Assembly: GCA_021378525.1 (NCBI GenBank)
Contig: JAACJW010000006.1
Coordinates: forward strand, 1-39,994
Reading direction: 5' to 3'
DNA from: Ureaplasma sp. Hg2
GTDB lineage: Bacteria > Bacillota_I > Bacilli_A > Mycoplasmatales > Mycoplasmoidaceae
DNA: 39,994 bases
Part shown: positions 21,677 through 32,484 of the stretch, one piece after another
Position numbering within the stretch: position 1 is the stretch's first letter
Layout: each line of letters starts with the position of its first letter
Made by a program: the position numbers and the translations under genes
Notes under the pieces: model-generated
Told to the model about the DNA's origin: nothing
The model's input: only the letters and a program-made list of their open reading frames with translations
Database searches by the model: none

Positions 21677-22777
21677 TTATACATTGAATTTAAAATTACA
21701 AACATCTCCATCTTGCATTAGATATGTTTTTCCTTCTAATCGCATTTTACCAGCAACTTTTACAGCTTGTTCATTTTTAAAAGTTATCAGATCTTCATAT
21801 TTCATTATTTCAGCTTTAATAAAACCTCTTTCGAAATCAGTATGAATAATTCCTGCACATTGTGGAGCTGTCATCCCTTTATGAAAAGTTCAAGCTCTAA
21901 CTTCCTTTTTACCAAAGGTAAAATAGGTAGCTAAATTTAACAATTCAAATGAACTTCTAATAACTTTGTCTAACCCTGTACTTAACATATGTAAATCATC
22001 CATAAAAAATTCTTTATCTTCAGGGTTTAATTGACTAATTTCAAATTCAATTTTGGCACTAATCGGAACTAATTTATTATTTGTTTCATTACAATAAGTT
22101 TTAAGTTGTTGATAGTATTCGTTACTAGCAGGACTACCAATTTCATCTTCTCCAATATTAGCTATATATAAAATAGGCTTTAATGTTAGCAGGTTATATG
22201 AACTAAGGTTTTCAATTTCCTCTTTATGTAGATGAATTTGACTAACAAGTTTTCCACTTTCTAAACAATCAACTATCTTAGTTAATAAAGCAGTTTCATT
22301 TTTAGATTCTTTGTCGCCTGATTCAGCTTTCTTTTTAATCCGGTATAAACGTTTACCCATTATTTCTAAATCGGCCATAATTAATTCTAGATTAACAACG
22401 CCAACATCTCTAACTGGATCAACAGAATCATGAACATGCGTTATTGCTTTATCTTTAAAGCACCGCACAACGTGACAAATAGCATCGACCTCACGAATGT
22501 TTTGCAAAAACTTATTACCTAAGCCTTCACCTTTGCTAGCCCCTTTAACTAAGCCTGCAATATCAACAAATTGACATGTTGCTGGCATAATTTTATCTGG
22601 GTCAATTAAAAGCGCCATTTGTTCTAGACGTTCGTCGGGAAGATTAACTATCCCAACATTTGGTTCGATTGTTGCAAACGGATAATTAGCCGCTTCAACT
22701 TGCGAATTAGTAATGGCGTTAAATAGTGTCGATTTCCCGACATTTGGTAAGCCTATAATTCCTGTTGATAATCCCAT
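21677..22777 (-). CDS. ychF: Redox-regulated ATPase/GTPase YchF
   Basis: The 366-residue member of the Obg-related family binds ribosomes and, unlike most of its relatives, prefers ATP. The G1 loop G-L-P-N-V-G-K-S (8-15), the [11 protein letters not shown]3 motif, the altered G4 N-I-G-E in place of NKxD, and the C-terminal TGS domain with [12 protein letters not shown] are all typical. A UGA encodes Trp just before T-F-H-K-G at the domain boundary. The ATG has an AAGGAG site. Confidence 0.95.
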
Positions 22778-22811
22778 AAAAATACTCCTTAAATATAATA
22801 TCTCGCTATTT

Positions 22812-22817
22812 ATTATA
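22812..22817 (-). promoter_or_regulatory. Possible -10 box of ychF-tdk
   Basis: A perfect TATAAT on the minus strand lies 35 bases above the ychF ATG, within a short imperfect palindrome CGCTAT/ATAGCG. No good -35 is seen. Confidence 0.35.
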
Positions 22818-22880
22818 GCGTTTTGTTTATAAAAAATCTATAACTTTCTTTTTGTTTATTCAATGGCCAAACAAAACCTT

Positions 22881-23627
22881 TTAAATATCGAATTTTTTTT
22901 GATAATTTACTTTCAATAAATATAAACCACATCCTGGAGCTTTTGTAATTGAAGCGCCTTTTTTAGGGTTATTAAGTAACTTGATAATATCATCATAACT
23001 TTTTTTATCATTGTTATAAACTAATAAATTACCTACAATCATTCTTACCATATTCCTAAGGAATCCTGTTCCTTTAACGAAAATCTTAACAATTCCATCA
23101 TCATTAGTAATGATGATGCTTTTGATGCATCGCGTTGAATTAGCAATTTGAGTCGTACTAAACGATAGGAAATCATGTTCCCCCACAAATTCTTGGGCCA
23201 ATTTATTTATTTTATCAATATCAATATCTTGATTATATTGATAAATAATATCCTCTTGAAAAATATCGTGTCTTTCGTTTGTGTTGATGCAATAAACATA
23301 TTCCTTATCAAGCACATGGTAACGGGCGTGGAAGGTGTCATCCACGACAACAACTTTGATAATTTCAATATCCTTAGGCAAACTACGTTTTAACGCGTAT
23401 GTCATCGTTGGTCCGTCTAATGTTAATTTCTTATGTTTAAAATTAAAAACTTGGGCATATGCATGAACATAGGCATCGGTTCGACCCGAACCGTTAATTT
23501 TAATTTTCCTTTTGAAGATTTCATACAGCGTGGTTTGAATGGCACCCTGCACCGTTACCACATCTTTTTGAATGGCTCACCCGTGGTAGTGGCTTCCGTT
23601 GTAGGCAACTGTAACTTTATAATTCAT
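22881..23627 (-). CDS. truA: tRNA pseudouridine synthase A
   Basis: The 248-residue enzyme makes pseudouridine at positions 38-40 of the tRNA anticodon arm. The catalytic aspartate is Asp51 in G-S-G-R-T-D-A-Y-V-H-A. Other conserved parts are F-H-A-R-Y near 88-92 and the C-terminal G-T-G-F-L-R-N-M-V-R-M-I-V-G. The start is the ATG at 23627, one base after the ecfT stop (TAACATG); a UGA Trp at codon 17 hides this start in standard code. The last gene of the ecf unit. Confidence 0.96.
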
Positions 23628-23628
23628 G

Positions 23629-24876
23629 TTATGCGAATATTAAGGAAGCTTCGAAGATACCATACGGGGTGAAGAAAACGTGGAAAATCGAAATTGATAT
23701 TAGGAACCCACAGACCACCGAAACAATAAAGAATCCTAACCAGTCAGTAAATTTTAAATTATACTTACGATATCTACTTCTTGCATATCGCGGATTATAA
23801 GCTCGCGCTTCCATCGCGTTAGCTAGATCCTCTGCTTTTTTAAAGGCGATCGAGAACAACGGCACAATCAAAGAAATTAAGGAGTGACTTTTTTCTTTAA
23901 GGCCACCATTCTTAAAATCTACTCCTCGTGAAGCTTGAGCATTAAGGATACGTTTTGATTCATCTAATAATGATGGCACAAACCGAAGCGCAATCGAGAT
24001 CATCATCGCACCTTCATTAACCGGTAATTTCAATATCCTTAATGGACTTAAAATATCTTCAAGCGCATATGTTAATTCAATTGATGATGTCGTTGATGTT
24101 AAGATTTCAGTTAAGATAATCATCATTGTAATTTTAATTGTAATGTAAAGCGATAAAACAATCGCTTGTGGGCTAAGTGTGTATCATGAAGCTTGATAAA
24201 AGATAACTTGGTTGCTCGCAATACTAGCAGAAGCTGCACCATGTAAGCTATATGCTGAGTATTCAACGCCATTAAATGAAAAGCCGTTGGTTATCATATA
24301 GTAATAAGTTCTGGCCGTTGTATCGCCGCCAATTAAATGTTGCTGTGTGGTAAAAGTGGAAATTTGTTCTTGTGCATCTTTAGAAAGATTATTTCAAACT
24401 CGATCAATCGAACTCTTATCACTACTATAAACTGAATTTAAAACAGTATTATGAGCATTGATTCATTGGGTATCATATCCAGAGATTGAACCACCTCAAA
24501 TGTTTGATACTAAATTACTATCAACAGATCCTGGCCCATTTCAAATCGGCCCATTTATCCAACTTGTCGAACCGATGAAAGCATCGTCGCTATTAGTGTA
24601 ATTATAAATAGCAATCGGGTCCTTATAGGTTACTCAGTTTATAAGGAACAATAATATAAATAAAACTGAAACCGATTTAAAAATTTCTTTTAGTGATTTT
24701 TTTGGTAATTTAGCCATTACATAAATTATTAAAATAATTCCCAATAAAATAGTTTGACCAAAGAAACCGATTGGTAAAAATACTAAAATAATGAATAAAA
24801 CATATGCAATAAATTTTAGCGAGGGGTTTAATTTATGGATCGGTGAATTTCTTCTAATGTATGTACCTGCACCCAT
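23629..24876 (-). CDS. ecfT: ECF transporter transmembrane coupling protein EcfT, with large insertion
   Basis: This 415-residue protein joins the EcfA ATPases to substrate-binding S components of vitamin ECF transporters. The coupling helices carry the two Ala-Arg-Gly-like motifs A-S-R-G-V-D and E-A-R-A-Y-N. The family is usually ~265 residues. The extra ~145 residues lie at ~82-228, after the first transmembrane helices. They are polar, rich in Ser, Asn, Thr and Trp (five of the Trp by UGA), and contain no obvious helix-forming hydrophobic run, which suggests an extracellular domain. The gene follows ecfA2 by two bases. Confidence 0.9.
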
Positions 24877-24878
24877 GG

Positions 24879-26180
24879 TTATTTCCCCTTTCTTTTTTGC
24901 TCATTGATAATGAGCGCAATTTCATCCGATAGTTTTTCAATTGTGTTCGGTTGCAAATCTATCAATTTACTAAATTTTTTATCAACAGCAATTAGTTCTT
25001 GAATAACATTGATAACCCGTGGTACATCAATTGACGTCGTTCTAATTAAATCCTGGTCCATAAAAATTTCATAAGGTGAACCGTGTTTAATGATTTCCCC
25101 TTGATCCATCACCAAAACATAATCAGCTACTTCAAGAACATGTTCCATTGTGTGCGTAATAACAAAAACTGTTTTGTTATCTTTTTTAGCTTCTTCAATA
25201 ATTCCCATCATTTCTTTTTCGCCTGCGGGATCAAGGCCTGCTGTCGGTTCATCAAAAATTAAAACTTTTGGTTCGATTGATAAAATTCCCGCAATTGCAA
25301 CCCGTCGTTTTTGCCCACCGCTTAAAGCGAATGGCGAACGTTCTAGATATGAATCATCTAAACCTAATTTATTTAAATATTTCTTAGCTAGTATTTTAGC
25401 TTCTGGTTTTTTAGTTCCTAAGGCCATTGGTCCGAACATAATATCCTTTTCAATTGTATCCTTAAATAATTGGTATTCAGGAAATTGAAAAACCATACTA
25501 ACTTTTTTTCGAAGTTTCTTAAACTCCTTTATTTTACCTGTATTTTTCCGATTATAAATTCTTATTTTTTCTTCGTTGCATTCATTTGGCTTCATGTCAT
25601 TGATATTTTTAGAATCTAGTATTTCTACATATTCATCTTCTCTTAAGGTAATTAATGCAAGTTTAGTAGAACTAAATCATTCCTCATCAATTTTTTGATT
25701 AAAATCATCAGACTTTAATACTTTTACCCTTTGTGGTTTCATTTTATAGTCAGCTTCAAAGGTTAAAGCGATATCACTCTTGCAAGCGTTCTTATTTGCC
25801 ACAACAATATAAAGGTTGCGATTTTTCATTACAATCTTATTGTTTAACATTTGAGCAATTTCATCGTTGCCCAAATCCAAGGGGAACAATAAGACCTTAT
25901 ACAAATCTTTTTTCCCATTAATTGAAATATCATCAATATTAATAATCCCGTATTTGCTTTTTAGTAGTCCGTTAAAATGGGCCACTAAAGTTGATTTACC
26001 AGAACCAGAATTACCAATAATAAAATAAATTTTATTTTTTTTGAAATTATAACTAAGGTTGTTAACAGCTATTAATTGATTTTCTGAACCTTGGTCGTAG
26101 ACAGCATAAAGATTATGAACGCTAATTGCATTTTCAGGATCTTCATATTGTTCGATTATTTCTTTTCTTTTTAATGGCAT
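24879..26180 (-). CDS. ecfA2: ECF transporter ATPase EcfA2, with large insertion
   Basis: A 433-residue ABC ATPase powering vitamin uptake with EcfA1 and EcfT. Walker A G-N-S-G-S-G-K-S at 56-63, Q-loop Gln232 in V-F-Q-F-P-E, signature L-S-G-G-Q at 286-290, then L-I-F-D-E-P-T-A-G-L-D. From Walker A Ser to the Q-loop Gln there are 169 residues, versus 41 in EcfA1 of the same operon, so ~128 residues are inserted at ~90-217. The frame is open across the insertion apart from UGA Trp. The insert has mixed charged sequence with strand-like segments and no recognised motif. The start overlaps the end of ecfA1 by ten bases. Confidence 0.9.
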
Positions 26181-27037
26181 ATTTGTTTAATCAATTCCTT
26201 ATGGTCTAATGTTAAATTAATTTTCTTGTTACTCTTTTCCTTTAATAAACGTGATAGTTTCAAAGTAAATGGAACATCCAATTTTATTTCTTGTAAAAAT
26301 GCTTCGTTTTCAAATACTTTAGCTGGTGTACCAAATCTAATAACACGTCCTTGATCCATTACAATTACTTTATCTGCTTTAATAACTTCTTCCATGTCAT
26401 GCGTGATTGAAATAACAGTTTTCATCGCTTCATCTCTTAATTTAACCATCAATTCTTTTAGTTCTGTTTTCCCTTTTGGATCCAACATTGAGGTGGATTC
26501 ATCAAAAATAATTACCTTGGGGTTAATAGCTAAAATGCTAGCGATTGCCACTCTTTGTTTTTGCCCACCAGAAAGTTCTGAAGATTCTTTTTTAAGTAGC
26601 TGTGTAATATCGACCGCTTCTGCTGCTTTCAAAATTATACTTCACATCATTTCGCGTGGAACTTTTCGATTTTCTAAACCGAAGGCAATATCGTCCTCAG
26701 CGGTCATTCCAATAAATTGGTTATCTGGATTTTGAAAAACAATCCCGATATTATTTCTTAAAAACTTAAGATTAGCCAAGCTAATTCGTTCCCCAAATAA
26801 TTTAATATGGCCCTTACTCGGTCTTAATAAACCTGTTAAAACTTTTGAAATAGTTGATTTACCAGAGCCGTTATGTCCGATAATACAAACATATTCGCCC
26901 TCATTAATTGAAAATGATACATCCTCGAGCGCCAATCTTTCTTTAGTATAACCATAAGAAACATTAGTAAATTCAACAGCCTGTTTAGCTGCTGCGATAT
27001 CTTTTTCTACCTGTCTTAAAATTTTATCATTGATCAT
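26171..27037 (-). CDS. ecfA1: ECF transporter ATPase EcfA1
   Basis: The 288-residue partner ATPase is of normal length. Walker A G-H-N-G-S-G-K-S at 54-61, Q-loop I-V-F-Q-N-P-D-N-Q, signature L-S-G-G-Q at 154-158, and the characteristic F-D-E-S-T-S-M-L-D of EcfA1. A UGA Trp at codon 132 joins the two halves. It heads the ecfA1-ecfA2-ecfT-truA unit below its own promoter, after the ribosomal operon terminator. Confidence 0.95.
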
Positions 27038-27072
27038 TAAAATATTACCTATCTAATTAATATATCTTATAT

Positions 27073-27101
27073 ATTATATTAAAATTTTATAAAAATGCTA
27101 A
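27073..27101 (-). promoter_or_regulatory. Promoter of ecfA1-ecfA2-ecfT-truA
   Basis: Minus-strand TTAGCA (27096-27101) and TATAAT (27073-27078) are 17 bases apart, about 36 bases above the ecfA1 ATG. Confidence 0.55.
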
Positions 27102-27161
27102 TTTTTTAATTGCTTTAACATTTCTTTAAATTTAATTTATTGCTTTGCATTCATAGTAAAT

Positions 27162-27193
27162 AAAAAAAATCTAACTGAAATTCAGTTAGATTT
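27162..27193 (-). terminator. Terminator of the ribosomal protein super-operon
   Basis: Five bases after the rplQ stop, the minus transcript has a perfect 12-bp stem (AAATCTAACTGA and TCAGTTAGATTT) with a 3-base loop, then eight T. This is the strongest terminator in the window. Confidence 0.92.
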
Positions 27194-27197
27194 AATA

Positions 27198-27557
27198 TTA
27201 AACTAATTCTAAAATAGCTTCTTCAGTGTTATCACCAGGTCTTGAACCTAGTTTTAAAACTCGGGTATAACCCCCGTTACGGGTTTTATATTTCGGTCCA
27301 ATTTTATTAAATAATTTCTTCAATAATTCATCACTGTTCATTGTACTAGTATTTAATAATACAGAAGCAGCTTTTCGTCTTGAAGCTAATGTATCCTTTT
27401 TTGCTAGTGTAACCATTTTATCGACATGTCGTTGTGATTCTTTTGCTTTAGTTACCGTAGTTGTAATTCTACCGTAAGCTATAACATCAGACACCTGTTG
27501 GCGTGTAATCATTTTTCGTCATGATCTAGTTTTTCCTTTTTTGTTTTGAAAAGACAT
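27198..27557 (-). CDS. rplQ: 50S ribosomal protein L17
   Basis: The 119-residue protein starts at ATG 27557 (M-S-F-Q-N-K-K-G-K-T-R-S-W-R-K-M), where the Trp is UGA; the next ATG at 27512 is internal. It is shorter at the N-terminus than the classic form, which begins with R-K-L-G-R, but retains I-T-T-T-V-T-K-A-K-E and the C-terminal G-G-Y-T-R-V-L-K-L-G-x-R-x-G-D. Last gene of the ribosomal operon. Confidence 0.93.
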
Positions 27558-27569
27558 TTATTGTTCCTC

Positions 27570-28553
27570 CTAACTATTATCTTTTAATTTTAAGCCACGT
27601 TCGTGAATCTTATGAATAATTTCGTTAACTGATTTTCTTCCTAAATTACGGATTCTATCAATTTCTGAACGACTTTTTTCAATCAATTCGTGGGTTGTGT
27701 TAATTCCAGCGCCTTTAAGTGCGTTGTATGCTCTTACTGTTAAGTCTAAGTCTTCAATTGGAATTGATAAACTTGCTTTTTTAGTTTCAGCTTCACGTTC
27801 TTTCATAACTTCGATTTCATGAATTCTTTCATTAATATCCACAAGTGGAATTAAATGTTCAGTTAATATTTTAGCAGCTAAAGCGATTGTATCGCTTGCT
27901 TTTTTAGCTCCGTTAGTGGCAACTTCAATAGTTAATCGATCACCAACAGATTGTCTGCTTAATTTATATTCTTCAACATTATATGAAACTTTGATAATCG
28001 GTGAATAATCTGCATCAGTTGGGATAATTGAAAGGCTGGTAATGCCTTCTTTATTTTCCTTGAAAGTTTTAAACCCTCGGCCAGTTCGTGCATATAATTC
28101 CATTTGAAATTTACTTTTTCGTGTAATTGTAGCAATATGAATGTCCTTGTTAATAACTTCAAAACCAGCAGGTACTTCAATATCGTGACCTGTGATATCA
28201 CCAGGACCTGAAAAATTAATTTTCAAGGTTGGTCATTCTTCGATATGAATGTTTTCTAATTCTTCATCACTATAAATATTTTCATCTATTGAAATAACTA
28301 ATTTTTTTAGATTTAAAATAATTTGTGTAACATCTTCGTAAACTCCTTCGATCGCTTGAAATTCGTGAGTTACCCCAGGAATTTTGATTGCGAACATTGA
28401 AGCTCCAGGGATGTTACTTAAAATGATTCTTCTAAGTGCGTTACCTAGAGTATTTCCAAAACCTCTTTCAAGTGGTTCAACAACTACTTTTGCATAATTA
28501 TCATCATCTGTTTTAGTTTCTACATCAATATTGTATTTTAAGAATTTTTCCAT
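27570..28553 (-). CDS. rpoA: RNA polymerase subunit alpha
   Basis: The 327-residue subunit nucleates RNA polymerase assembly. The N-terminal domain has [20 protein letters not shown], the dimerisation hallmark. A UGA encodes Trp near residue 107 (E-E-W-P). The C-terminal domain (~255-327) carries [11 protein letters not shown], the helix-hairpin-helix contact region for promoter DNA. The ATG follows GGAGAAATAA. Confidence 0.96.
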
Positions 28554-28562
28554 TTATTTCTC

Positions 28563-28928
28563 CTATCTTGGTTTTTTAGGTGGTCGACACCCATTATGTG
28601 GGATCGGTGTAACATCGTTGATGTTGGTAATTTCTAAACCAACAGCTTGTAAACTTCTAATTGCAGTGTCTCGTCCTGAGCCTGTTCCGTTTACGTTAAT
28701 GTTAACACTTTTAAGTCCTAAATCCATTGCAATTTTAGCAGTTGATTCCGCTGCTATTCCTGCTGAATATGGAGTTTTTTTCTTTGAACCTTTATAACCT
28801 ATAGATCCAGAAGATGCTCATGATATAACATTCCCTTTTTCATCTGTTAAGGTAATAATTGTATTGTTTCTTGTCGCGTGAATATGAGCAATCCCAGCTG
28901 TGAAACTTAATTTCTTCTTTTTAGCCAT
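28563..28928 (-). CDS. rpsK: 30S ribosomal protein S11
   Basis: The 121-residue S11 of the 30S platform is read from M-A-K-K-K-K-L-S-F. Conserved [31 protein letters not shown] and the C-terminal [14 protein letters not shown] are present. One Trp is UGA (V-I-S-W-A), which is why the gene is not seen as a single frame in standard code. Confidence 0.96.
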
Positions 28929-28939
28929 GTTACTGTCTC

Positions 28940-29314
28940 CTATCTAGATTCGATTTTCTTGTTAGCTACAGTTTTTCTCGGACCTTTACGAGTTCTTGCG
29001 TTAGTCTTTGTTCTTTGACCACGAACTGGTAAGTTTCTACGGTGACGCATGCCACGGTACGAGCCTATATCCATCAATCTTTTCTTATTCATTGCAACTT
29101 CACGTCGTAAATCTCCTTCAAGTGTGTACTTTGAAGCAATTTTACGAATTGTTGCCAATTCTTCATCGCTTAAATCTTTGATTCTTCTTGATTCATCGAT
29201 TTTAGCATCAGCTAATATTTTTTTAGCTGTTGTTTTTCCTATTCCAAAAATATATGTTAAAGAGATAACTGCTCTTTTATCATTCGGAATATCTACACCA
29301 AATATACGTGCCAT
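28940..29314 (-). CDS. rpsM: 30S ribosomal protein S13
   Basis: The 124-residue protein at the head of the 30S subunit, contacting 16S rRNA and the 50S subunit. [18 protein letters not shown] and the C-terminal [16 protein letters not shown] are standard. Between rpmJ and rpsK as in most bacteria. Confidence 0.97.
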   Translation of the reverse strand: MARIFGVDIPNDKRAVISLTYIFGIGKTTAKKILADAKIDESRRIKDLSDEELATIRKIASKYTLEGDLRREVAMNKKRLMDIGSYRGMRHRRNLPVRGQRTKTNARTRKGPRKTVANKKIESR

Positions 29315-29326
29315 ATATATTCTCCT

Positions 29327-29440
29327 TTATCCTTGTCTCTGTTTGTGTTTCGGGTTTTTACATATAACTCGTACACGCCCATGTCTTTTTATAATTTTAC
29401 AATCTTTACAGATTGGTTTGACTGATGCTCTTACTTTCAT
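29327..29440 (-). CDS. rpmJ: 50S ribosomal protein L36
   Basis: A 37-residue zinc-ribbon protein, [15 protein letters not shown], with the later C and H of the C4/C3H zinc site (V-I-C-K-N-P-K-H-K). Full family length. The ATG at 29440 has an AGGAGGTATC ribosome site. Confidence 0.96.
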   Translation of the reverse strand: MKVRASVKPICKDCKIIKRHGRVRVICKNPKHKQRQG

Positions 29441-29454
29441 TAAGATACCTCCTA

Positions 29455-29670
29455 TTAATGGTGTCTATAAGTAATTCTGCCACGTGTTAAATCATAAGGA
29501 CTTAACTCAACGTCTACGGTATCACCCGGTAAGATGCTAATTTTATAAACTCTCATTTTACCTGATACGTGCGCAGTAATTAAAACGCCATTTTCTAATT
29601 TTACTTTAAAACTTCCGCCTTGAAGGGTTTCTTGAATTTTACCCTTCATGCTGATTTTTTGATCTGCCAT
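29455..29670 (-). CDS. infA: Translation initiation factor IF-1
   Basis: The 71-residue OB-fold protein occupies the A site of the 30S subunit during initiation. It is full length, with the G-K-I-Q-E-T-L region, [24 protein letters not shown] and the final R-G-R-I-T-Y-R. Confidence 0.97.
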   Translation of the reverse strand: MADQKISMKGKIQETLQGGSFKVKLENGVLITAHVSGKMRVYKISILPGDTVDVELSPYDLTRGRITYRHH

Positions 29671-29679
29671 TTATTTCTC

Positions 29680-30426
29680 CTATTTTGTAAGCACTTCACA
29701 ACCATCGGCCGTTACTCAAATCATGTGCTCTCAATGTGAACTTAATTTTTTATTACTTGCGATAATTGATCAATTATTTTCTGCCATATAGAACTTACGA
29801 CTATCAGTCATAATCATTGGTTCAATACAGATAACCATGTTTTCCACTAATTTGTAACCCGGTATAAACGGGGTTACATAATTTGGAATGGCTGGGTCTT
29901 CATGAATTTGATTCCCACAACCGTGCCCAGTAAAATCGTGTAATAAGTAATATCCTTCGGATTTTACATATTCTTCAATTACCTTAGCAATTTTTTTGGT
30001 CGAAACGCCTGGTTTAATAATTTTAACAGCTTCGTCAATTGCTTGACGAGCAGTGTCGCGAATATGAATCGCTTCATCGCTTGCTTTACCCACAATAATA
30101 GTGAATGCTGCATCACAAAAATGTTTCTTGTATTCCGTTCCAACATCGAAGGTAACTGAGTCACCATCTTTTAGAGCGTAGTCATTTGGAATTCCATGAA
30201 TAATACATTCATTCACAGAAATACAGTTATATCCAGGGAACCCTTGGTAGTCATGGAAGGCACAAGTGCCGCCATTGCCTTCGATCGCATCTTTTAAGAT
30301 AAGATCAAGTTCCTTTAATGTCATGCCGACCCTGATAGCGCTAGTAACTGCTTCTCGCGCTTTCTTTCAGATGGATACGGCATGACGTATCATTTCTAAA
30401 TCATAATCTGATTTAATGAATATCAT
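29680..30426 (-). CDS. map: Methionine aminopeptidase type I
   Basis: The 248-residue enzyme removes the initiator Met. Metal ligands are recognisable in F-D-V-G (Asp), C-D-A-A-F-T (Asp), G-H-G-C-G (His) and C-I-E-P-M (Glu). The start is the ATG at 30426, overlapping the adk stop by 14 bases; a UGA Trp at codon 20 hides it in standard code. A second UGA Trp is near 186. Confidence 0.96.
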
Positions 30427-31057
30427 AATGAGTTTCCTTTTTTATAATTTCTATTACTTTATCAATAGGCAGTAAGCCATCAACTCTAACGAGTTTGTTT
30501 TGCTTTTCATAAAATTCAATTAAAGGTGCTGTTTGAGTTTGATAAACTTGCATACGGTTTTCGACCGTCTCAACATTATCATCCTTACGTTGTGATAAGA
30601 TCGATTGATCATCATCACAAATTTCATTATTTTTTGATGGATGGAAATAAATATTATAAATCCTTCCACATTGCGGACATGTTCTCCGCCCGATAATGCG
30701 TTTAATTAGAATGTCATGATCGACATCTAAATAAAACACTTTATCAATATCACAAACAGTATCTAAAAATTTTGCTTGATCAACGGTTCTTGGATATCCA
30801 TCCAAGATAAAACTTAAATTTTTACTAGTAGTAGCAATGATTTCGTTTTTAGCTATTTCGTTAGTTAAATCATCTGGAACCAATTGTCCACTACCCATAA
30901 TCATTCGTAATTTTTCTGATAATGGCCCGGTATCTTTAGCAGTCTTTCGAAAAAGATTGCCTGTTGAAATATGGATGATTGTAGCGTCCATTTTGGTTAG
31001 AGCAAAGGAAATTGTTCCTTTGCCAGCGCCTGGTGGGCCGACTAAAATTATTTTCAT
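30413..31057 (-). CDS. adk: Adenylate kinase
   Basis: The 214-residue enzyme balances ATP, ADP and AMP. P-loop G-P-P-G-A-G-K-G-T at 7-15, L-D-G-Y-P-R-T in the AMP-binding part, and a zinc-binding LID with C-P-Q-C near 130 and a later C-D-D-D. Full length. Follows secY by 12 bases and overlaps map. Confidence 0.97.
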   Translation of the reverse strand: MKIILVGPPGAGKGTISFALTKMDATIIHISTGNLFRKTAKDTGPLSEKLRMIMGSGQLVPDDLTNEIAKNEIIATTSKNLSFILDGYPRTVDQAKFLDTVCDIDKVFYLDVDHDILIKRIIGRRTCPQCGRIYNIYFHPSKNNEICDDDQSILSQRKDDNVETVENRMQVYQTQTAPLIEFYEKQNKLVRVDGLLPIDKVIEIIKKETHYDIH

Positions 31058-31069
31058 ATTAAATACCTT

Positions 31070-32470
31070 CTACCATAGTTGTACTAAATTTTCTTTATCA
31101 TCAACGACGTCATCATTCACTTGGGTTTCAATTTCCTTCTTAATATAATTATATGTTGAAGTAGTTGAAGCACTTCTGATTGATTGCCACAACTCAATGG
31201 AGGCAGAAACCATAATAACAATTCCTGTCCCTCCTAAAGCTGCACTTGATGGAATGACATTCCCACTTGCAACTGATACGACATATGGTAATGCCGCAAC
31301 AATCGCCAGGAATGGCCCCCCAATAAAGTTAATTCGGAGCAACGTCTTAGAAATATGTTTCTCTGTATCCAGCCCCGTTTTAACCCCAGGGATAAACCTG
31401 CCGGACTTCTTAAAGTCCTCGGATATCTTATTCGGGTTAATCTGGACGTAGGAGTAGAAGAAAGTAAAGAGGACGATCAGGACGGCATAGATTGCAATCC
31501 CACTTCAAGAGTTAAACGTTAGATACGTATCAATAAACCATTTTGGTCCATTTCCATCAGCCGGCAAAAATTGCGCAATGGTTGAAGGGATGGTCATTAC
31601 AGATGATGCGAAGATTACAGGAATAACACCTGCTGCATTAATCTTTAATGGTAAGTATGGTAATTCATCTCGGTTACTAGTTAATCCTTGGCCTGTTTGT
31701 TGGATTGGTATCTTTCTAACGGATCCGTTGATAAATACGACGGCTACCAGTAAGATAACATAGAACAACAGATAGACCACAAAGTTAATGACCGAAGTCA
31801 ATGCTTGCGATTGTCCCGCACTACTTGTTAAAGTTCCAAAAACAGTTTCGAAACTTGAGAATAATGAAGCAACGATCCCCGCAAGGATGATCAATGTGAT
31901 CCCATTCCCAACACCTTTTTTAGTGATGACATCACCTAGGAAGATAGCGACGTATGTTCCAGTAGTCATCAGCAAGATATAAAAGAAATAATAGAATGGA
32001 CTTAAACTATCGCCATTAGGCAAATTAAATGTTATTACATCGGTATTTGTTGAGGCTAGCGAAATAATCGCATAAGCCTGAATAACTGCAAACGGCAATG
32101 TAAAAATTCTAGTTATAATTTCGATTTTTTTTCGTCCTCGTTCACCACTTTTAGAAAGTCGCGATAAGGGCGGAATTAAATCCGAACTTAGTAACTGAAT
32201 AATAATTTGAGCAGTAATATACGGTGATATTCCAATTGCGAAAATTGAAATTCGTCGTAGACCACCACCACCTAGCATATTCATCATTTGTAAGAAACTA
32301 CTCTGACTTAAAGCGTCAGGGTTCATTGTTGCGAATGGCATCGGAATAACCGACCCTATTCTAAATAAGATAAGTAATGCTAGTGTCGTTAAGATACTTA
32401 CCATTACTTTTTTATTTCTTACAATTGACTTTAGCTCCTGAAATCCTGATGTAGTTTTTTTAGTTGCCAT
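31070..32470 (-). CDS. secY: Protein translocase subunit SecY
   Basis: The 466-residue channel of the Sec translocase has about ten transmembrane helices. The plug/lateral gate region and the conserved R-I-G-S-V-I-P, I-S-P-Y-I-T-A-Q-I-I, K-K-G-V-G-N-G, and Q-G-L-T-S-N-R loops are present. One internal Trp is UGA (T-F-N-S-W), joining the two halves; the C-terminal Trp is TGG. Confidence 0.96.
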
Positions 32471-32484
32471 AAATAGTCCCTTGT

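Noticed and set aside
22806-22818. CGCTAT/ATAGCG hairpin between truA and ychF, considered as a terminator
   Set aside because: The stem is short and T-rich sequence follows only on the plus strand, where no gene ends; the minus-strand reading fits a -10 box better.
25150-25488. Plus-strand 112-codon frame opposite ecfA2
   Set aside because: Antisense shadow of the conserved ABC-ATPase motifs; no independent support.
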